A DNA stretch of 64,000 bases from Sanghuangporus weigelae. Lineage: Eukaryota; Basidiomycota; Agaricomycetes; Hymenochaetales; Hymenochaetaceae. The notes under the pieces were generated by a model. It searched no databases. It had not been told where the DNA came from and saw only the letters and a program-made list of their open reading frames with translations. Numbering within the stretch: the stretch's first letter is position 1; each line of letters begins with the position of its first letter. Location of the stretch: the NCBI GenBank assembly GCA_033182465.1, contig CP137320.1, forward strand, positions 1,364,001 through 1,428,000, in the 5' to 3' direction. Both the position numbers and the translations under genes were made by a program. Below are positions 44,539-60,000 of this stretch, one piece after another.

Positions 44539-45935
44539 ATGGACACCCACGCGTGCCTTGCTAGTGCAAACGTGTCTGATCTCTTTCTCAGCCCGTCCAG
44601 CCAGCTCATCTCCCCATGGCTTCCTATTCATCATCCCTCTCTCTTCCTCTATTCACTCATGTCCCCCTCCTCCTCCCGTCTTCATCTTCGTCAGTTTGTC
44701 ACAACTACTGTCTTTGCTGACCCAACCGCTCTGGGCTCCCATGTTGACCCGCATGATTCTATTCCGGTAGCGGCCATCGCCGGCGGAGTATGCGGGGGAG
44801 TTGTCCTCGCCGTCCTCGCCGTCATTGGCTGGAAATGGTGGGGCAGGCAGATCAAGAAGCGCGAGAGACGGGAGCTCGAAAAACGCGTATGTACATACCG
44901 CTCTAGCTCAAACTTTAAATACGAGAACCACTCAAAGAATGAATTAATATTGTAAATAAATATTGATGAATTGATTGCCAGAAAGCGATGGCGTACAGAC
45001 AAAGACAGGCTCGATCAAGTCGGAGTCGGAGTCGGAGTCGGACATCTTCCACCAGTACTGATACCAGTCGCGCTTCCTCCCATTCTCCGTCTGGCACTCG
45101 ATCACGGCGTACGTCATCAGACTCAAAAGCACCGTCCCATCGCATCGTCAAATTCACCGGCTCTCCGCTGACAAATTCCTCTGTCCCTCCCGTCCCGCCA
45201 CTCCCGCCTCTCGAATCAATCTCTTCCCCTCGTCCACTCAAGCCGCGCTCTGCCCCTGATAGTGGCATCGGCACTGGCACTGGCACTGGCACTGCCTTTG
45301 GCATTGAGACTGCTGCTGCTGGTAGCGGCTCTCGAAACAATGGACCTCCGGTTGGCAGGCCCAGGACAGACAGTAAATCGTACAGACCATTACGTCGTCC
45401 GAGTCCCCTGGCATTAGGTTCTCCGCGGACTGCGGATCTTCCTTCCCACAGGCCGGCAGCAGCGGAGCGATCCGTGGATACGCCGAAAACGCCGGCAATG
45501 GCAGCTCAACACGTCCCGTCTCAGCCGCCTCCTCCTCCGAGCAGCTTCACTAGTACTCGGCTTCCGCGGATCAAGGCGAGCCTTTCGTCTCTTACGGGTG
45601 AGGCACGCCGGCAGTCAAAGGCTTCCTCGCACAACTCAGCCTCTGACCAGTCACGACATTCGAGCGCCGGAGGTTCCGCTCGCCGTTGGAGTTGGTGGTC
45701 TCTCATCAACGGCAACGGCTTCCGTCAGGTCGGCCCTACTACGGGCAAAAACAGAATATCAGCAGACACATCTGTCCTTGACTCGGACTGGCAGGAGGAG
45801 GACCCTTCCGCCCCCATCGGGTATGCCTGCAGCGGTGTCGACAACGATGATGATCAGCGCAGCCGAGAGCGTACACTCGCCAACAAGAACAGCTACGTCT
45901 TCCTCGATTCGAGTGCGCGTGGGCAAGATGCTTAA
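44539..45935 (+). CDS. Ser/Pro-rich single-pass membrane protein
   Basis: Two exons joined over an intron at 44,887-44,981. The N-terminal part is short and Ser-rich. One clear membrane span, VAAIAGGVCGGVVLAVLAVI, is followed by WKWWGRQIKKRERRELEKR, so the basic side is probably cytosolic. The roughly 320-residue tail is disordered and rich in Ser, Pro, Arg and Thr (RSRSRSRSR; PPPPPSSF; GTGTGTGT). The layout resembles fungal Mid2/Skg6-type membrane proteins that act at the cell surface, but no specific family is recognised. The start could be 44,539 or an internal ATG (MSPSSSRLHLRQF). The gene is convergent with MIC19 (130 bp). Confidence 0.7.
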
Positions 45936-46064
45936 TCTGCTTACAGATCCAAGGAACCTCCGATTCTGAACACAGCGATAGAAATTAGTAGTGTTGAACC
46001 TAAAGAGCTGTCGGACTCTCTTTATTCGTAACAGAAGAACTTCAATAGTTTCATACAAACGAAA

Positions 46065-46789
46065 TCACCGGAAGGATGCTATGTAATCCTGGACAGTATT
46101 CAAATTAGAGTCTTTCAATCGATTCACCTGTCTTCAATACATACCTGCTCCATTTGTGCAACGGAGGCCTTGAAAGCAGCCGCTTCTTTCCAGCACTCAA
46201 GCGGCCTACTTGCATTGCTTCTGAGTAATTCATCAGTGTCTGGCCAGAGTTGGCAAATTAGAGTGAACTCACTCATAACAATTAGACAATGCCTTCGCAG
46301 CTTGTTCTGCAGGGTTTTGTTCAACGTCCTCGCGTTTGGAGCGGTATTTCTCCATCTTTTGCCGCACTTCCTCCAGATCACCGAGAATCACGTTGCTATT
46401 CAGCGCCTTGTGTATATCCTCTTCTGACAAATCACCAGCACCATCATCATCACTGTGCCCTGCTCCTCTCGTTTCCAGGTCAAGATTCTCCTTCGCCAAA
46501 GACAGCTCAATCTCTTTGCGAATGTCTTCCTCCTCTTGCTGCAGCCTTGCCACCTCTGAGTGAATACGCGCGCGTATCTGTGCGTCGATAGAAGACTGCC
46601 GTTGCGGCGTTGGGCTAGGTGACGCTGCTGCGTCCGCAAGATGGTTCACGATGTCCTGAGAGAACTAAATAAATGACGTAGTCAGGACCCGAAACAAGCC
46701 AGAACGATGGAACCAGAATTGACCTGGACGGGGACTTCATCCAGCCTGTCTTGCTCGTCCTGACCTGCTTTGGATTGACCTGCGCCCAT
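46065..46789 (-). CDS. MIC19: MICOS complex subunit Mic19
   Basis: A subunit of the mitochondrial contact site and cristae organising complex, in the inner membrane facing the intermembrane space. The start MGAGQSK carries a Gly2 and Ser6 pattern typical of N-myristoylation. Next come FSQDIVNHLADAAASPSP, a long coiled coil (IRARIHSEVARLQQEEEDIRKE) and a C-terminal CHCH-like motif, NCYESNASRPLECWKE, in which two Cys are separated by ten residues as in fungal Mic19. The ending is QMEQDYIASFR. Introns: 46,665-46,723, one splitting the codon after NCY, and one before DYIASFR. An upstream in-frame ATG gives a longer start, but MGAGQSK is preferred for the myristoylation signal. Confidence 0.85.
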
Positions 46790-46955
46790 CATGTGCACGA
46801 ACAAGTCTTGAATTTTGTCTACTTGACCAAAAAACCGTCGATCTGCTGCACTACCAAATTTGGACACATTTTCATCGTTATTATCAACGACTTAGAAATA
46901 CTGATTGTTCTCTATGCTCTGGAAATATCAATTTTCTACGATTATAACCTTCGCA

Positions 46956-49813
<2,858 letters not shown>

Positions 49814-50025
49814 GATTGCAATCTGAACTGAAAGTTACTCACTCGTGTGACGTTCCGGTCTGCGTGACGGCATGTATTGCATGTATGTATGTAACTGTAA
49901 CTGTGACAGGTCGCGATCTCACTCACTAGTATGCGCTGATCAATATTAATGTGTCCGAATTATCTCGAGGGCCTTGTCCCCTGTACCCAGTCCCAATCTT
50001 TGTTGCGACGCATTTCTCGCCACAC

Positions 50026-50901
<876 letters not shown>

Positions 50902-51045
50902 CATTGTAGAGTTTAGAATTTCCTTTTAGACAAACATATCAAATCTCAAGGCGGATGGATCAATAATCTGGCATTCTGCTTCTCCGCCAGCTTCGATGGT
51001 TACTATCGTTCCATCGACGCAGAGATGAGTAGCTTCGGTTCCAGT

Positions 51046-52206
51046 CTAGGATCCAGTCAGGTATTTAATGAAAACCATGTCCGATTGACAAATCACGAAT
51101 TCACGAACATTAAGCCAGCGCCAGCTTCCTGTGCATCGAATATACTCGACCAGTGAGCGAAGACCAAATTCCCCCCCGACCTTGACCTCACTTGTTGAGC
51201 CATCGTCAAAGTAATTCAGTGCAATGTGAGCTCCATCTCTATACGCCGCTTGGAGTGCCGTTCCGAGCCTGTCTGCAAACCGAATACGATCATCTTCTGA
51301 ATCTCCCAGTATCGCCGGATCTCTGTGAGGTCGTATCACAGTAATGTCCATCGCGCTTCTTCGCGGACGAATTCTACTATATAATGGCGAGATCACAAAG
51401 GAAGGCTCGAGGCGGTCCACATTCACCGTTGATACAAAGTAAGAGAAAGGTCCATGAATAGTTGGCTCTGCTAGGTTGTTGTTGTCCCCGACAAAATCGA
51501 CGAATTTGCCCACACGGTGATCATAAATTGTCAGCTCATCACCTTGCGATGGCCGAAAACTGACAGTGCTTGGATACCATCGAGATATGTTCTTTTCCGC
51601 CACAATTTTAAACCGACTGAGATCGGGTATTTGTTCTCGTAGACTCTCTGAGTCATGTAGAATAGAGGCATGCAACGCCGTTGACGTTACGACTGCTGAG
51701 AAATGCTCAGTGGCGGTTGCATGAGAAGGAGAGCGAACGGTTGCCTTCGTAATCGTGAGAGGGACCACATCGTTCTGATTACGGAGCAGAGATTTGACGG
51801 AACAAAGCTTGTAATCGAGCGACGTGATTTCACCAGCATGCAGACCAGCAAGGGTGGATGCAAACAGAGAAGAGTAAAGGGCGTTTGCCGTTCCAGTGGG
51901 CACGAGTGCAACGGATATATGAAGAGGTCGGACGAATTCTGCTTTATAGACTGCATCTACGATTTCGTGAAGAGTACCATCGCCACTGGCGAGGACCAGA
52001 GAGACTTGCACACGGGTCTGTTCCGAAACCATGAATTGATCGATGGACATGAGGAACTCTGGGCCTGCTTGACCCGCCGCAGTCGTAACAATTTGCTTGT
52101 CAACGCGAACGCCGTGCTGTGCGAGAAGAGGAACGACGTGTTGCCGAACAAAGATATGACCTTGGCCGTCCCCGCACTTCGGATTGGATATCAGAACCAG
52201 TGGCAT
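51046..52206 (-). CDS. Diacylglycerol/sphingolipid kinase-like protein
   Basis: An intronless gene, about 386 residues. The N-terminal catalytic domain of the DAGK/ATP-NAD-kinase fold is clear: MPLVLISNPKCGDGQG, then ASGDGTLHEIVDAV (the GDGT nucleotide loop), then VALVPTGTANALYSSLF. The C-terminal half, with PSFVISPLYSRIRPRRS and MDITVIRPHRD, matches the accessory beta domain. The length fits short fungal lipid kinases without a PH or C1 domain. The substrate (diacylglycerol, ceramide or sphingoid base) cannot be read from sequence. An in-frame ATG eight codons upstream (52,230) is possible. The gene is divergent from the amidase with about 105 bp between starts. Confidence 0.85.
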   Translation of the reverse strand: MPLVLISNPKCGDGQGHIFVRQHVVPLLAQHGVRVDKQIVTTAAGQAGPEFLMSIDQFMVSEQTRVQVSLVLASGDGTLHEIVDAVYKAEFVRPLHISVALVPTGTANALYSSLFASTLAGLHAGEITSLDYKLCSVKSLLRNQNDVVPLTITKATVRSPSHATATEHFSAVVTSTALHASILHDSESLREQIPDLSRFKIVAEKNISRWYPSTVSFRPSQGDELTIYDHRVGKFVDFVGDNNNLAEPTIHGPFSYFVSTVNVDRLEPSFVISPLYSRIRPRRSAMDITVIRPHRDPAILGDSEDDRIRFADRLGTALQAAYRDGAHIALNYFDDGSTSEVKVGGEFGLRSLVEYIRCTGSWRWLNVREFVICQSDMVFIKYLTGS

Positions 52207-52311
52207 ATTCCGAGTCAAAGTTAAGATCAAGAGGCGAATATTGATTGCGATACCAAGACTAGTGCGGCCGGCGGGACCTATTGGTCACGGGACTCATACC
52301 TCTTACTTATC

Positions 52312-53899
52312 ATGTTCTCTTCCTCCTCACTTGCCATTACTTTTGCTCGGGCTGCTAGAAAGAATAAAGCATACCTCTCTTGTAGCACATCTGTTTTCTC
52401 AATTCGTCGAATCATGGCTACCCAACCGGCACCTTCGTTCCTAGGCTTTCATCTTGCTCTCGTTCAACTTGGCCAGATCGGTTCTGACAAGGCAAAGAAT
52501 CTTCAGCGTGCTCGGGAAATGGTCCTCAAGGCCTCCACTGGAGATGACGGTAAACACCCAAAGCCAGATCTGATTGTCCTCCCGGTTCGCACCTGTTTCG
52601 GAATGCCTACCATCTGCTGTTCCATTCACACAAATTTAGGAGTGCTTTAATTCTCCCTACGGCCATACTCATTTTCCGAAGTATGCAGAGGTGATAGGGT
52701 TCACACCCGGTGAACCTTATGATGTTGCAAACAGTCAAAGTGAGAGCGTCAAGATGTTGTCTGCGGTTGCCAAAGACACCAGCACATGGCTTATCGGTGG
52801 TATGTGCGGCTATCCGAGTTTTGATTTCGTGTCGGGTTCCTCAATGATTCTGGTTAGGATCGATTCCTGAGCGGGACTCCGCTGACGATAGCAGGATTTA
52901 TAACACAGCGACCGTTTATTCTCCATCAGGTGGGTCAGCAGATGCAAGTGTCACAGTGTTCAATAAGCGCTTACTTGGATTTTAGGGGACGTGGTAGCTA
53001 TCCACAGAAAGGTCCATCTTTTTGATATTGATATTCCCGGGAAAATCACTTTCATGGTCAGTGTTCAAGTATGCTCATGTCTGCGCAGAATGTCTCATGT
53101 TAACTTTGAAAAAAAGGAAAGCCGAACGTTGACGAGTGGTAGTTCACTCACTCTTTTCGATACCGGTAAGCTTAAGGAATCGAATGGTTATATTTATATC
53201 TTCATTATATCTCACGCACGCGCAAGATTTTGCTCGTGTTAGCCTCGGAATATGCTACGACATTCGCTTTCCTGAATTGGCGATGATCGCAGCAAGGAAA
53301 GGTCGGTATTGAATTGTCGGCTCGCTATCGATTCGATAATGCATAAATTCTGCTTGCAGGTGCACACATCATGATTTATCCAGGCGCCTTCAACTTGACG
53401 ACGGGACCTATGCATTGGGAGCTTCTTCAGAGAGCGAGGTATTACTACGCAAGCGATGTCCACTCTGCATCTCTTCTAACTGTACTATCTACAGAGCGGT
53501 AGACAATCAGATCTTCGTAGCGATGTGCAGCCCTGCCCGGGACATGACTGCTGAATACCATGCGGTGAGTCATTAACGTACTGTTCTTTGTCCATTGTCA
53601 TGAACTGCTGTTAGTGGGGCCATTCGATGGTCGTCGATCCGATGTAAGTCGTAGTTGATAAGGGCCTGTATCGATCATGGCTAATGGGAGATGATGTCAG
53701 GGGCAAGGTACTCGGTGAGGCTGCTGAGACGGAAGACATAGTGCACACTTTCATAGGTAAACTTCAAGTTGGGAATCATGTGCGTCTGAAATATGGTAAC
53801 GAACAACGAACAGATCCAGAGATACTGAAGGAGGCTCGTACTGGGATACCAGTGACAAGCCAGCGACGATTTGATGTTTACCCCGACGTTAGTCGATGA
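52312..53899 (+). CDS. NIT2: Omega-amidase Nit2-like carbon-nitrogen hydrolase
   Basis: A nitrilase-superfamily amidase that hydrolyses alpha-ketoglutaramate and alpha-ketosuccinamate. The catalytic triad is visible: Glu in [13 protein letters not shown] (split by an intron), Lys in [16 protein letters not shown] and Cys in [11 protein letters not shown]. Further blocks are [20 protein letters not shown] and [14 protein letters not shown]. The C-terminus is [16 protein letters not shown]. There are at least eight short introns. The first 34 residues ([20 protein letters not shown]) look like a mitochondrial presequence. A second in-frame ATG at 52,414 ([11 protein letters not shown]) would give the cytosolic form. 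The gene is followed in tandem by the DnaJ gene, 238 bp on. Confidence 0.9.
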
Positions 53900-54137
53900 A
53901 GGGTTGTGGTAAGTGTAATGAATAAAAGTGATCCTGTCTATGTGTAGATAAGTAGAATAAAATCGATATTGAGAAAAAGCTGCGTCGATCACGACGAAGA
54001 TCCAGAACTTTCTGGTACCTTCTATGAAGTGATCATCATCCAAAAGGGCAAACGGCGCCTCTCACTGTCCCCCTCGTAGCCTGCACCAACCCCCAGCTCC
54101 CTATATCTTCATTTCCACCCTAAGTTCTTCTGATCTG

Positions 54138-55642
54138 ATGGTACGAGAAACGTGTGTCGTTTTTCTGTTCTTCGTCTTATTTAAACTTGCAATTCTCAAT
54201 TTAATCCATACTTTTTTCTAGTAAATTTTACGACGTTCTTCAGGCCGCACCTGATGCATCCGACGCCGAACTCAAGAAGGCCTATCGCAAGCAGTGCGTG
54301 ATTTGCCGTCGAGTTTGCTTTCTTGATCGTACTCATATGTATCTAGAGCTCTCAAGCACCATCCGGACAAGGGTGGCGACCCCGAGCTTTTCAAAGAAAT
54401 CACTCACGCGTACGTGCGCTCTACTTCGCGGAATTCAGCGAATCACTGAGTTTCTTTCTACTCTAGCTATGAAATGCTATCCGATCCTCAGAAACGCGAA
54501 ATCTACGACACTCGAGGGGAAGCTGGGCTAAATGACCAGGGTGGCGGGTTCGGTATGAACCCAGAGGTATGATTACCAAGACGCATTACAATGAATGAAA
54601 CACCCTAAGCAATCGAACGCATACAGGACCTGTTTAGCCAACTCTTTGGTGGCGGAGGCGCTGGCTTCTTTGGCGGTCCTCAACGTCCATCGGGTCCTAA
54701 GAAAGGGAAGGATCTCGTTCATCGTGTGCACGTAACTCTGGAGGACCTCTACAAGGGCAAAACGACAAAACTCGCACTCACAAGAAATGTCATCTGTTCG
54801 AAATGCGGCGGACGTGGGGGCAAAGAGGGGGCCGTCCGTACTTGCGGAATATGTAATGGTCGTGGTCTGCGCTTGACTGTCCGACAGATGGGTCCCATGA
54901 TCCAGCAGATTCAACAGCCTTGCAATGAGTGCAATGGAACCGGAGAGGTCGTAAATCACAAGGACAAATGCAAAGTCTGCAACGGCAAGAAAACCGTCCA
55001 GGAAAAGAAGATGCTCGAGGTGCACATAGACAAGGGAATGAAAGGTGGGCAGCACATTACTTTCACCGGGGAAAGCGATCAAGCGCCTGGCACAACTCCG
55101 GGAGACGTCGTCATTGTTATCGAGGAGAAGCCCCACGAACGGTTTAAACGCCAGGATAACAACCTATGGACTGAAGTCGAGATCGATCTTCTCACCGCAT
55201 TGACGGGTGGACAGTTTGCCATTAAGCATCTCGACGACAGGGTCTTGCTCGTGACTATCGTACCGGGTGAAATCATTAAAGAAGGTGACGATTGACGAAC
55301 TGATTGGTGATGCTCTGAGCTCTTCTAAACTGTTTGTATTTAGGTCAACTCAAGGTGATTGCACGGGAAGGGATGCCTTCGCAGCGACATCACGAACCCG
55401 GAGACCTGTTCGTTAAATTGCACATTGAATTTCCTGACAGTCTCGACCCTCAAGTAACTCCGCTTCTTGAACGAGCTTTACCACCACGGAAACCGTTACC
55501 GAAGACTGATAAACATGCCCTAATCGAGGAGGTGACTCTCAGCGACTTGGATGCCCGTCAGCAGCAAGAGCAGAGCCGTACAGATCCAGATGCGATGGAC
55601 GAAGATGAAGGAGAGCCGCGAGTGCAGTGTGCTCAGCAGTGA
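54138..55642 (+). CDS. YDJ1: Type I Hsp40/DnaJ co-chaperone, Ydj1/Mas5-like
   Basis: A cytosolic J-protein that stimulates Hsp70 ATPase and delivers clients, including mitochondrial precursors. The J domain is spread over small exons: MVRETKFYDVL, AYRKQALKHHPDKGGD with the HPD triad at 54,359-54,367, then YEMLSDPQKREIYD. A Gly-rich stretch (LFGGGGAGFFGG) follows, then four zinc-finger repeats (CSKCGGRG, CGICNGRG, CNECNGTG, CKVCNGKK) and the substrate-binding C-terminal domains. The protein ends VQCAQQ, a CaaX box for farnesylation as in yeast Ydj1 (inference). Introns include 54,152-54,221 and one before GQLKVIAREG. Confidence 0.95.
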
Positions 55643-56007
55643 ACCTTTTAGATTCCTATATAGCTTTCGATAATGTCATTCATAGTGCACCTCATTTTGT
55701 TTGTCGCAGCAGCATGTTGCGAGATCATATTTTGCACGGTCGCTCCGTTAATTAACTTTTGGTCTGACCGTATTTTTATTGACGGAAAGTGCGACTATAC
55801 TGCCAAGAAGCTCGATTGGTAATGTCGATTTGGATGTTCCGTTCTTCCGTGCGATGTCAATAGTACTAGTGGATTATACGCGGAGAAACTGCAAATCCAT
55901 GGCTAGGCCCGTCGAATAGCGGAAATGTCTTCAGAACGAGTTTCTACCGGAAGGCATCAAATAAGGCCACCGCACTGGTACCGTCTGATGAACTCTAGAC
56001 AACCAAA
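55643..56007. other. Intergenic 3' flanks
   Basis: A 365-bp gap between two convergent genes. I see no further gene or repeat in it. Confidence 0.5.
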
Positions 56008-56780
56008 TTACGCGCCAATTTCGTCCCATCGCGTCTGCCAGATCAGAACGGGTCAATCCATGAAGCCGGGTTAGGGAAGGATAGAGATCGTCACACACCT
56101 CGGGATGTGTTTTGAAAGTTTCATAAGCTTGGCGATTAAAAAGGCTGACCTCCGTCTCGTTCTCTGCCAAACCAGAGATGATTGATACACCTTGGAAGTC
56201 GACGACTGGCTATTTACCTAATCCGGCCTGTGAAAGAGTCTTATTATCGTCATCGAGAATCCAATCATCATGATCGAGGTTTATAATGAGGTTAGTTGTC
56301 TATTTGAGACGGTCAGACGGGTTGCTTGAATCAAGGTATATGTTCATTTACTTTCGCTCCGTGAGCTTTGGTATAGAGCTTCAAAGTATCTTCAAACAAA
56401 TCAGTGATTATCTTGGATATGTGAATGGAGAACGCTTACCTAGCCGATGAGACTCATCGTTGGAATCAGTCAAAGAACGGTAAGCCTTCCAACCAGGATG
56501 AGTCTTTATGGCTGGACTCGATTTTGATTATTGACGAATGTCGCGGTCAAGGAGAGGCAAATTGGAGTCGAAGCCCACCTTGAAGGGCGATGGACTTGAG
56601 ATTTGCAACGGTACTTGACTCGAGATTGACATCGTGCAAGACAAGGCTCTTCTCTGTACGGAATTCGAAAGACTTGATTACCCTTACGGTGATCGTTGCA
56701 GACGTCCTTGGACGGGCGAGATTTGTCAAGACTGTGGATACGTCGCCAACATCGGCATTGTCGGAAGCAGGATGGTCCAT
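56008..56780 (-). CDS. UPF0538 family protein (C2orf76 homologue)
   Basis: A small conserved eukaryotic protein of unknown function with a probable ubiquitin-like beta-grasp character. Exon 1 reads from MDHPASDNADVGDV to TITVRVIKSFEFRTEKSLV and LHDVNLESSTVANLKSIAL, matching the family's N-terminal block. Later exons give THPGWKAYRSLTDSNDESHRL, a TLKLYTKAHGAK block, a NLDHDDWILDDDNKTLSQAG block, and ENETEVSLFNRQAYETFKTHPE joined to the last exon TRWDEIGA. At least four introns are inferred. The gene is divergent from the GH3 gene, 307 bp between starts. Confidence 0.82.
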
Positions 56781-57087
56781 TGCGCTAATACTTACTACTT
56801 GGCTAGTGCTGGTGGGAGAAAATGAGTGGTATTACTATTAGCTTAGCTATCGTGCGTACAATACAACGTGACTTTCACGGCATTGAATCATGTGGCCTAA
56901 ATTTATTCATAGCACCCGACCTTTCTCCGTTACTACCACTACCACCAGCAATAGTATACTACTTAGTAGTTCTACTCTACGAGACTGGTAATTATGTATT
57001 CCTGCAGTATATTATGTGTTTGGCGCACAGTATATATACCTGCTCTATTTCCCTTGTAAGGCCGGTAGTTTCTCTTTCTTTCCATCC

Positions 57088-60000
57088 ATGTCGCGTTCTT
57101 TCCTCGAAGCAGATGTCCATCATCTCATCAACAAACTCACTTTAGACGAGAAAATAAGTTTGCTCAGCGCACCGGACTGGTGGAACACGTCCTCGGTACA
57201 GAGGCTTAACATCCCCTCTGTCCGCATGAGCGACGGCCCAAATGTGTGTCCTCTGCCTTTTCTCCTAGTCTAGTCTCTTCTCGACTCAGTCCTCACCTTT
57301 CAGGGTGTACGAGGCTCCTCTCATTTCATATCTACTCCCGCGCAGTGCCTGCCGGTAATGTTTCTCTTGACTTTATATGGAATGTAATCTACACATGCTT
57401 ATGCTTGTTGCGTTAGTGTGGGACAGCTCTGGGTTCAACATTCGATACGGAGCTCGTCTACAAAGTCGGCGAATTCCTGTCCGCGGAAGCAAAGATAAAA
57501 TCCTCCGTCGTCCTTCTTGCACCCACATGCAATATCCAAGTAAGTCCCGGAATACTCTGCTGTGAAATCATTGTCAGTTGCTGAGTGAAATCAATGAGCG
57601 CTCTCCCCTCGGAGGACGATCGTTCGAGTCTTTCTCCGAAGATCCGACTCTTTCTGGTAAGTATTCTCCCGATGCTCATCGTGTGCGTTCACGCAGTAAT
57701 ACTACCATCTGTCTTGTGACCAGGCCTGCTGTCAGCGGCGTATATCAACGGCGTCCAGTCCCGAAGAGTCGCAGCAACCATAAAGCACTTTGTCGGAAAC
57801 GATCAGGAACATGAACGAACGGCCGTCAATTCTGTAATCTCTGAACGAGCTCTCAGAGAGATATATCTTTACCCGTATGCGTCTAGAACAAAATGTGTTG
57901 GATGACTCATGGAATGTTCCACCTCCACAGATTCATGTTAGCGCAGAAGCTTGCTAGGCCTTGGGCGTTTATGACATCGTGTGTCTGTCTCTCGACGTCT
58001 CAATACTTGGAGACTAAGACGGCTTTTCGTTAGTTACGGTCGTATTGATGGCATTCATTGCTCAGAGAACAAGAGGTTACTGAGTGATATTTTGCGAAGA
58101 GAATGGTCGTTTGATGGTCTGGTTATGAGCGACTGGTACGTCGTTCCCGTACTGAAATGCTCTGCTAAACTTTTCCTTAGGTATGGCACTTATAGTGTCG
58201 ATCTTGCCTTACAAGCTGGTCTCGATCTGGAAATGCCTGGTCCCTCGCGCTGGCGTACACCGTTGCTTATGACGCATATGCTTTCATCTGGGAAGGTGTC
58301 TATGAAGGACATAAATGATCGAGTATTGTCCGTTCTTTCGTTTGTTCAGAAGCTAGCAAGGAAGAATTCCGACGTGGTTTATGGCGATGGCAGCGAGAAG
58401 ACGCGTGATTCTCCCGAGGTTCGGAGATTTTGCAGAAATATCGCCTCCGAAACTATCGTATTATTGAAAAACGAAGGTGGACTGCTGCCTCTACGTCCAG
58501 AAGAAGTCAGGACCGTTGCTATCATTGGCCCTCATGTTAAAGGTTCTATCATATCCGGTGGCGGCTCTGCGGCTCTGAAACCAGCTTATGTCGTGACCCC
58601 TTGGGACGGTCTTGTAAGTAACGCTGACTTTGAATTTAAATTCGCTCAAGGCTGCTATGGTGAGTGCATCACTGTCAAGAGAGGGCTTGGTCCTAAAGGT
58701 TCAAATTCCAGCTCATAAATATCTGCCAACATTGGAATCGATGTTGATGACAAGCGACGGAGATCCGGGATGGCTCTGCACATTCCACAACTGTGATGAA
58801 ACTGGGATTTTCATGGAACCGGTCGCTAAATACGTACTAAACGATACACGTGTAAAAGTCAATGACTTTTTGCCTTCTGGACTAGGAGAAGAGTGGGGTC
58901 TGATGCTTGAGGGTCTTTTAAGTGTCGAAAAAGATGTCTCCTTTGAGTTTGGGCTTGCTGTTTCTGGTAGCGTTTGGATGATCTATTCTGAATTGCGATG
59001 ACGATTGACGAGCAAGGCACAGGTCGCGCAAAATTGTTCATCAATGGTGAACTCACGATTGACAACTGGACTCAGCAGAGATCTGGTGATTTCTTCTACG
59101 GGCGAGTACGCTTATCAAGATGCATTGGTTCATTTAATCAAGTAACTTAGACAAGGAACTGTCGAGGAGAAAGTGACGGTGCCCCTGCTTGCTGGTGGAC
59201 CGATTACTGTCAAGGTCGTCTACATAAGTTCCCCTGCCGAAACTCATAGCCAGGAGAGAGATCTCTCGCAGCCGGCCCTGATGCGCGGACTCGTACGTTC
59301 CTTTCGATAGTTCAACCTTGAAATGACATTTGGACTAATATCAACTGGCAGCGTTTGGGTGGCGCGGAGAAAATTGACGAGAGCCTTGCAATCAGGGAGG
59401 CTTCCGACCTCGCCGCTGATAGTGACGCTGCAATTGTCGTTTGCGGCTTAACGCCCGAATGGGAGAGCGAGGGATTCGATCGGTCAGACTTGGATCTGCC
59501 TAGACGTCAGAATGAACTTATCAAGTTGGTCGGAAAAGCAAACCGCAGAACTGTAGTAGTTGTCCAAGCTGTGCGTTCATACAAAGCAAAGCCCCAATCT
59601 ATTGATTGTGGCCATTCCTCTAGGGTTCAGCCGTGAACATGGAGCCGTGGGTGAATGATATCGATGGAATTGTCTTGGCGTGGTATCTGGGAAATGAAGC
59701 AGGGAATGCGATCGCAGACATCCGTTGAGTGTTTTCATTCGGTCTCTATAGGGTATCTGATCATTTTGTATAGTTTTGGGCAAAGTTAATCCATGCGGGA
59801 AACTACCTTTTACGATTCCAAAACGTATCGAGGACGTTCCCTCGTATCTATCCTTCGGTAAGGAGTTCCATCGGCAGAATACCTATTTGCCAGGTAGCCT
59901 GACTGTCTTCGATAGGTAGCGAGAACGGAGAAGTAGTTTATAGGGAAGATTTGTTCGTGGGCTACAAATACTATCAGGCGCGAAGGATCAATCCACTCTT

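Noticed and set aside
51703-52224. 173-residue plus-strand frame opposite the lipid kinase
   Set aside because: It is antisense to the clear GDGT-containing kinase frame and has no recognisable motif.
54573-55136. 187-residue minus-strand frame across the DnaJ gene
   Set aside because: It is a shadow of the Cys/Gly-rich zinc-finger coding region.
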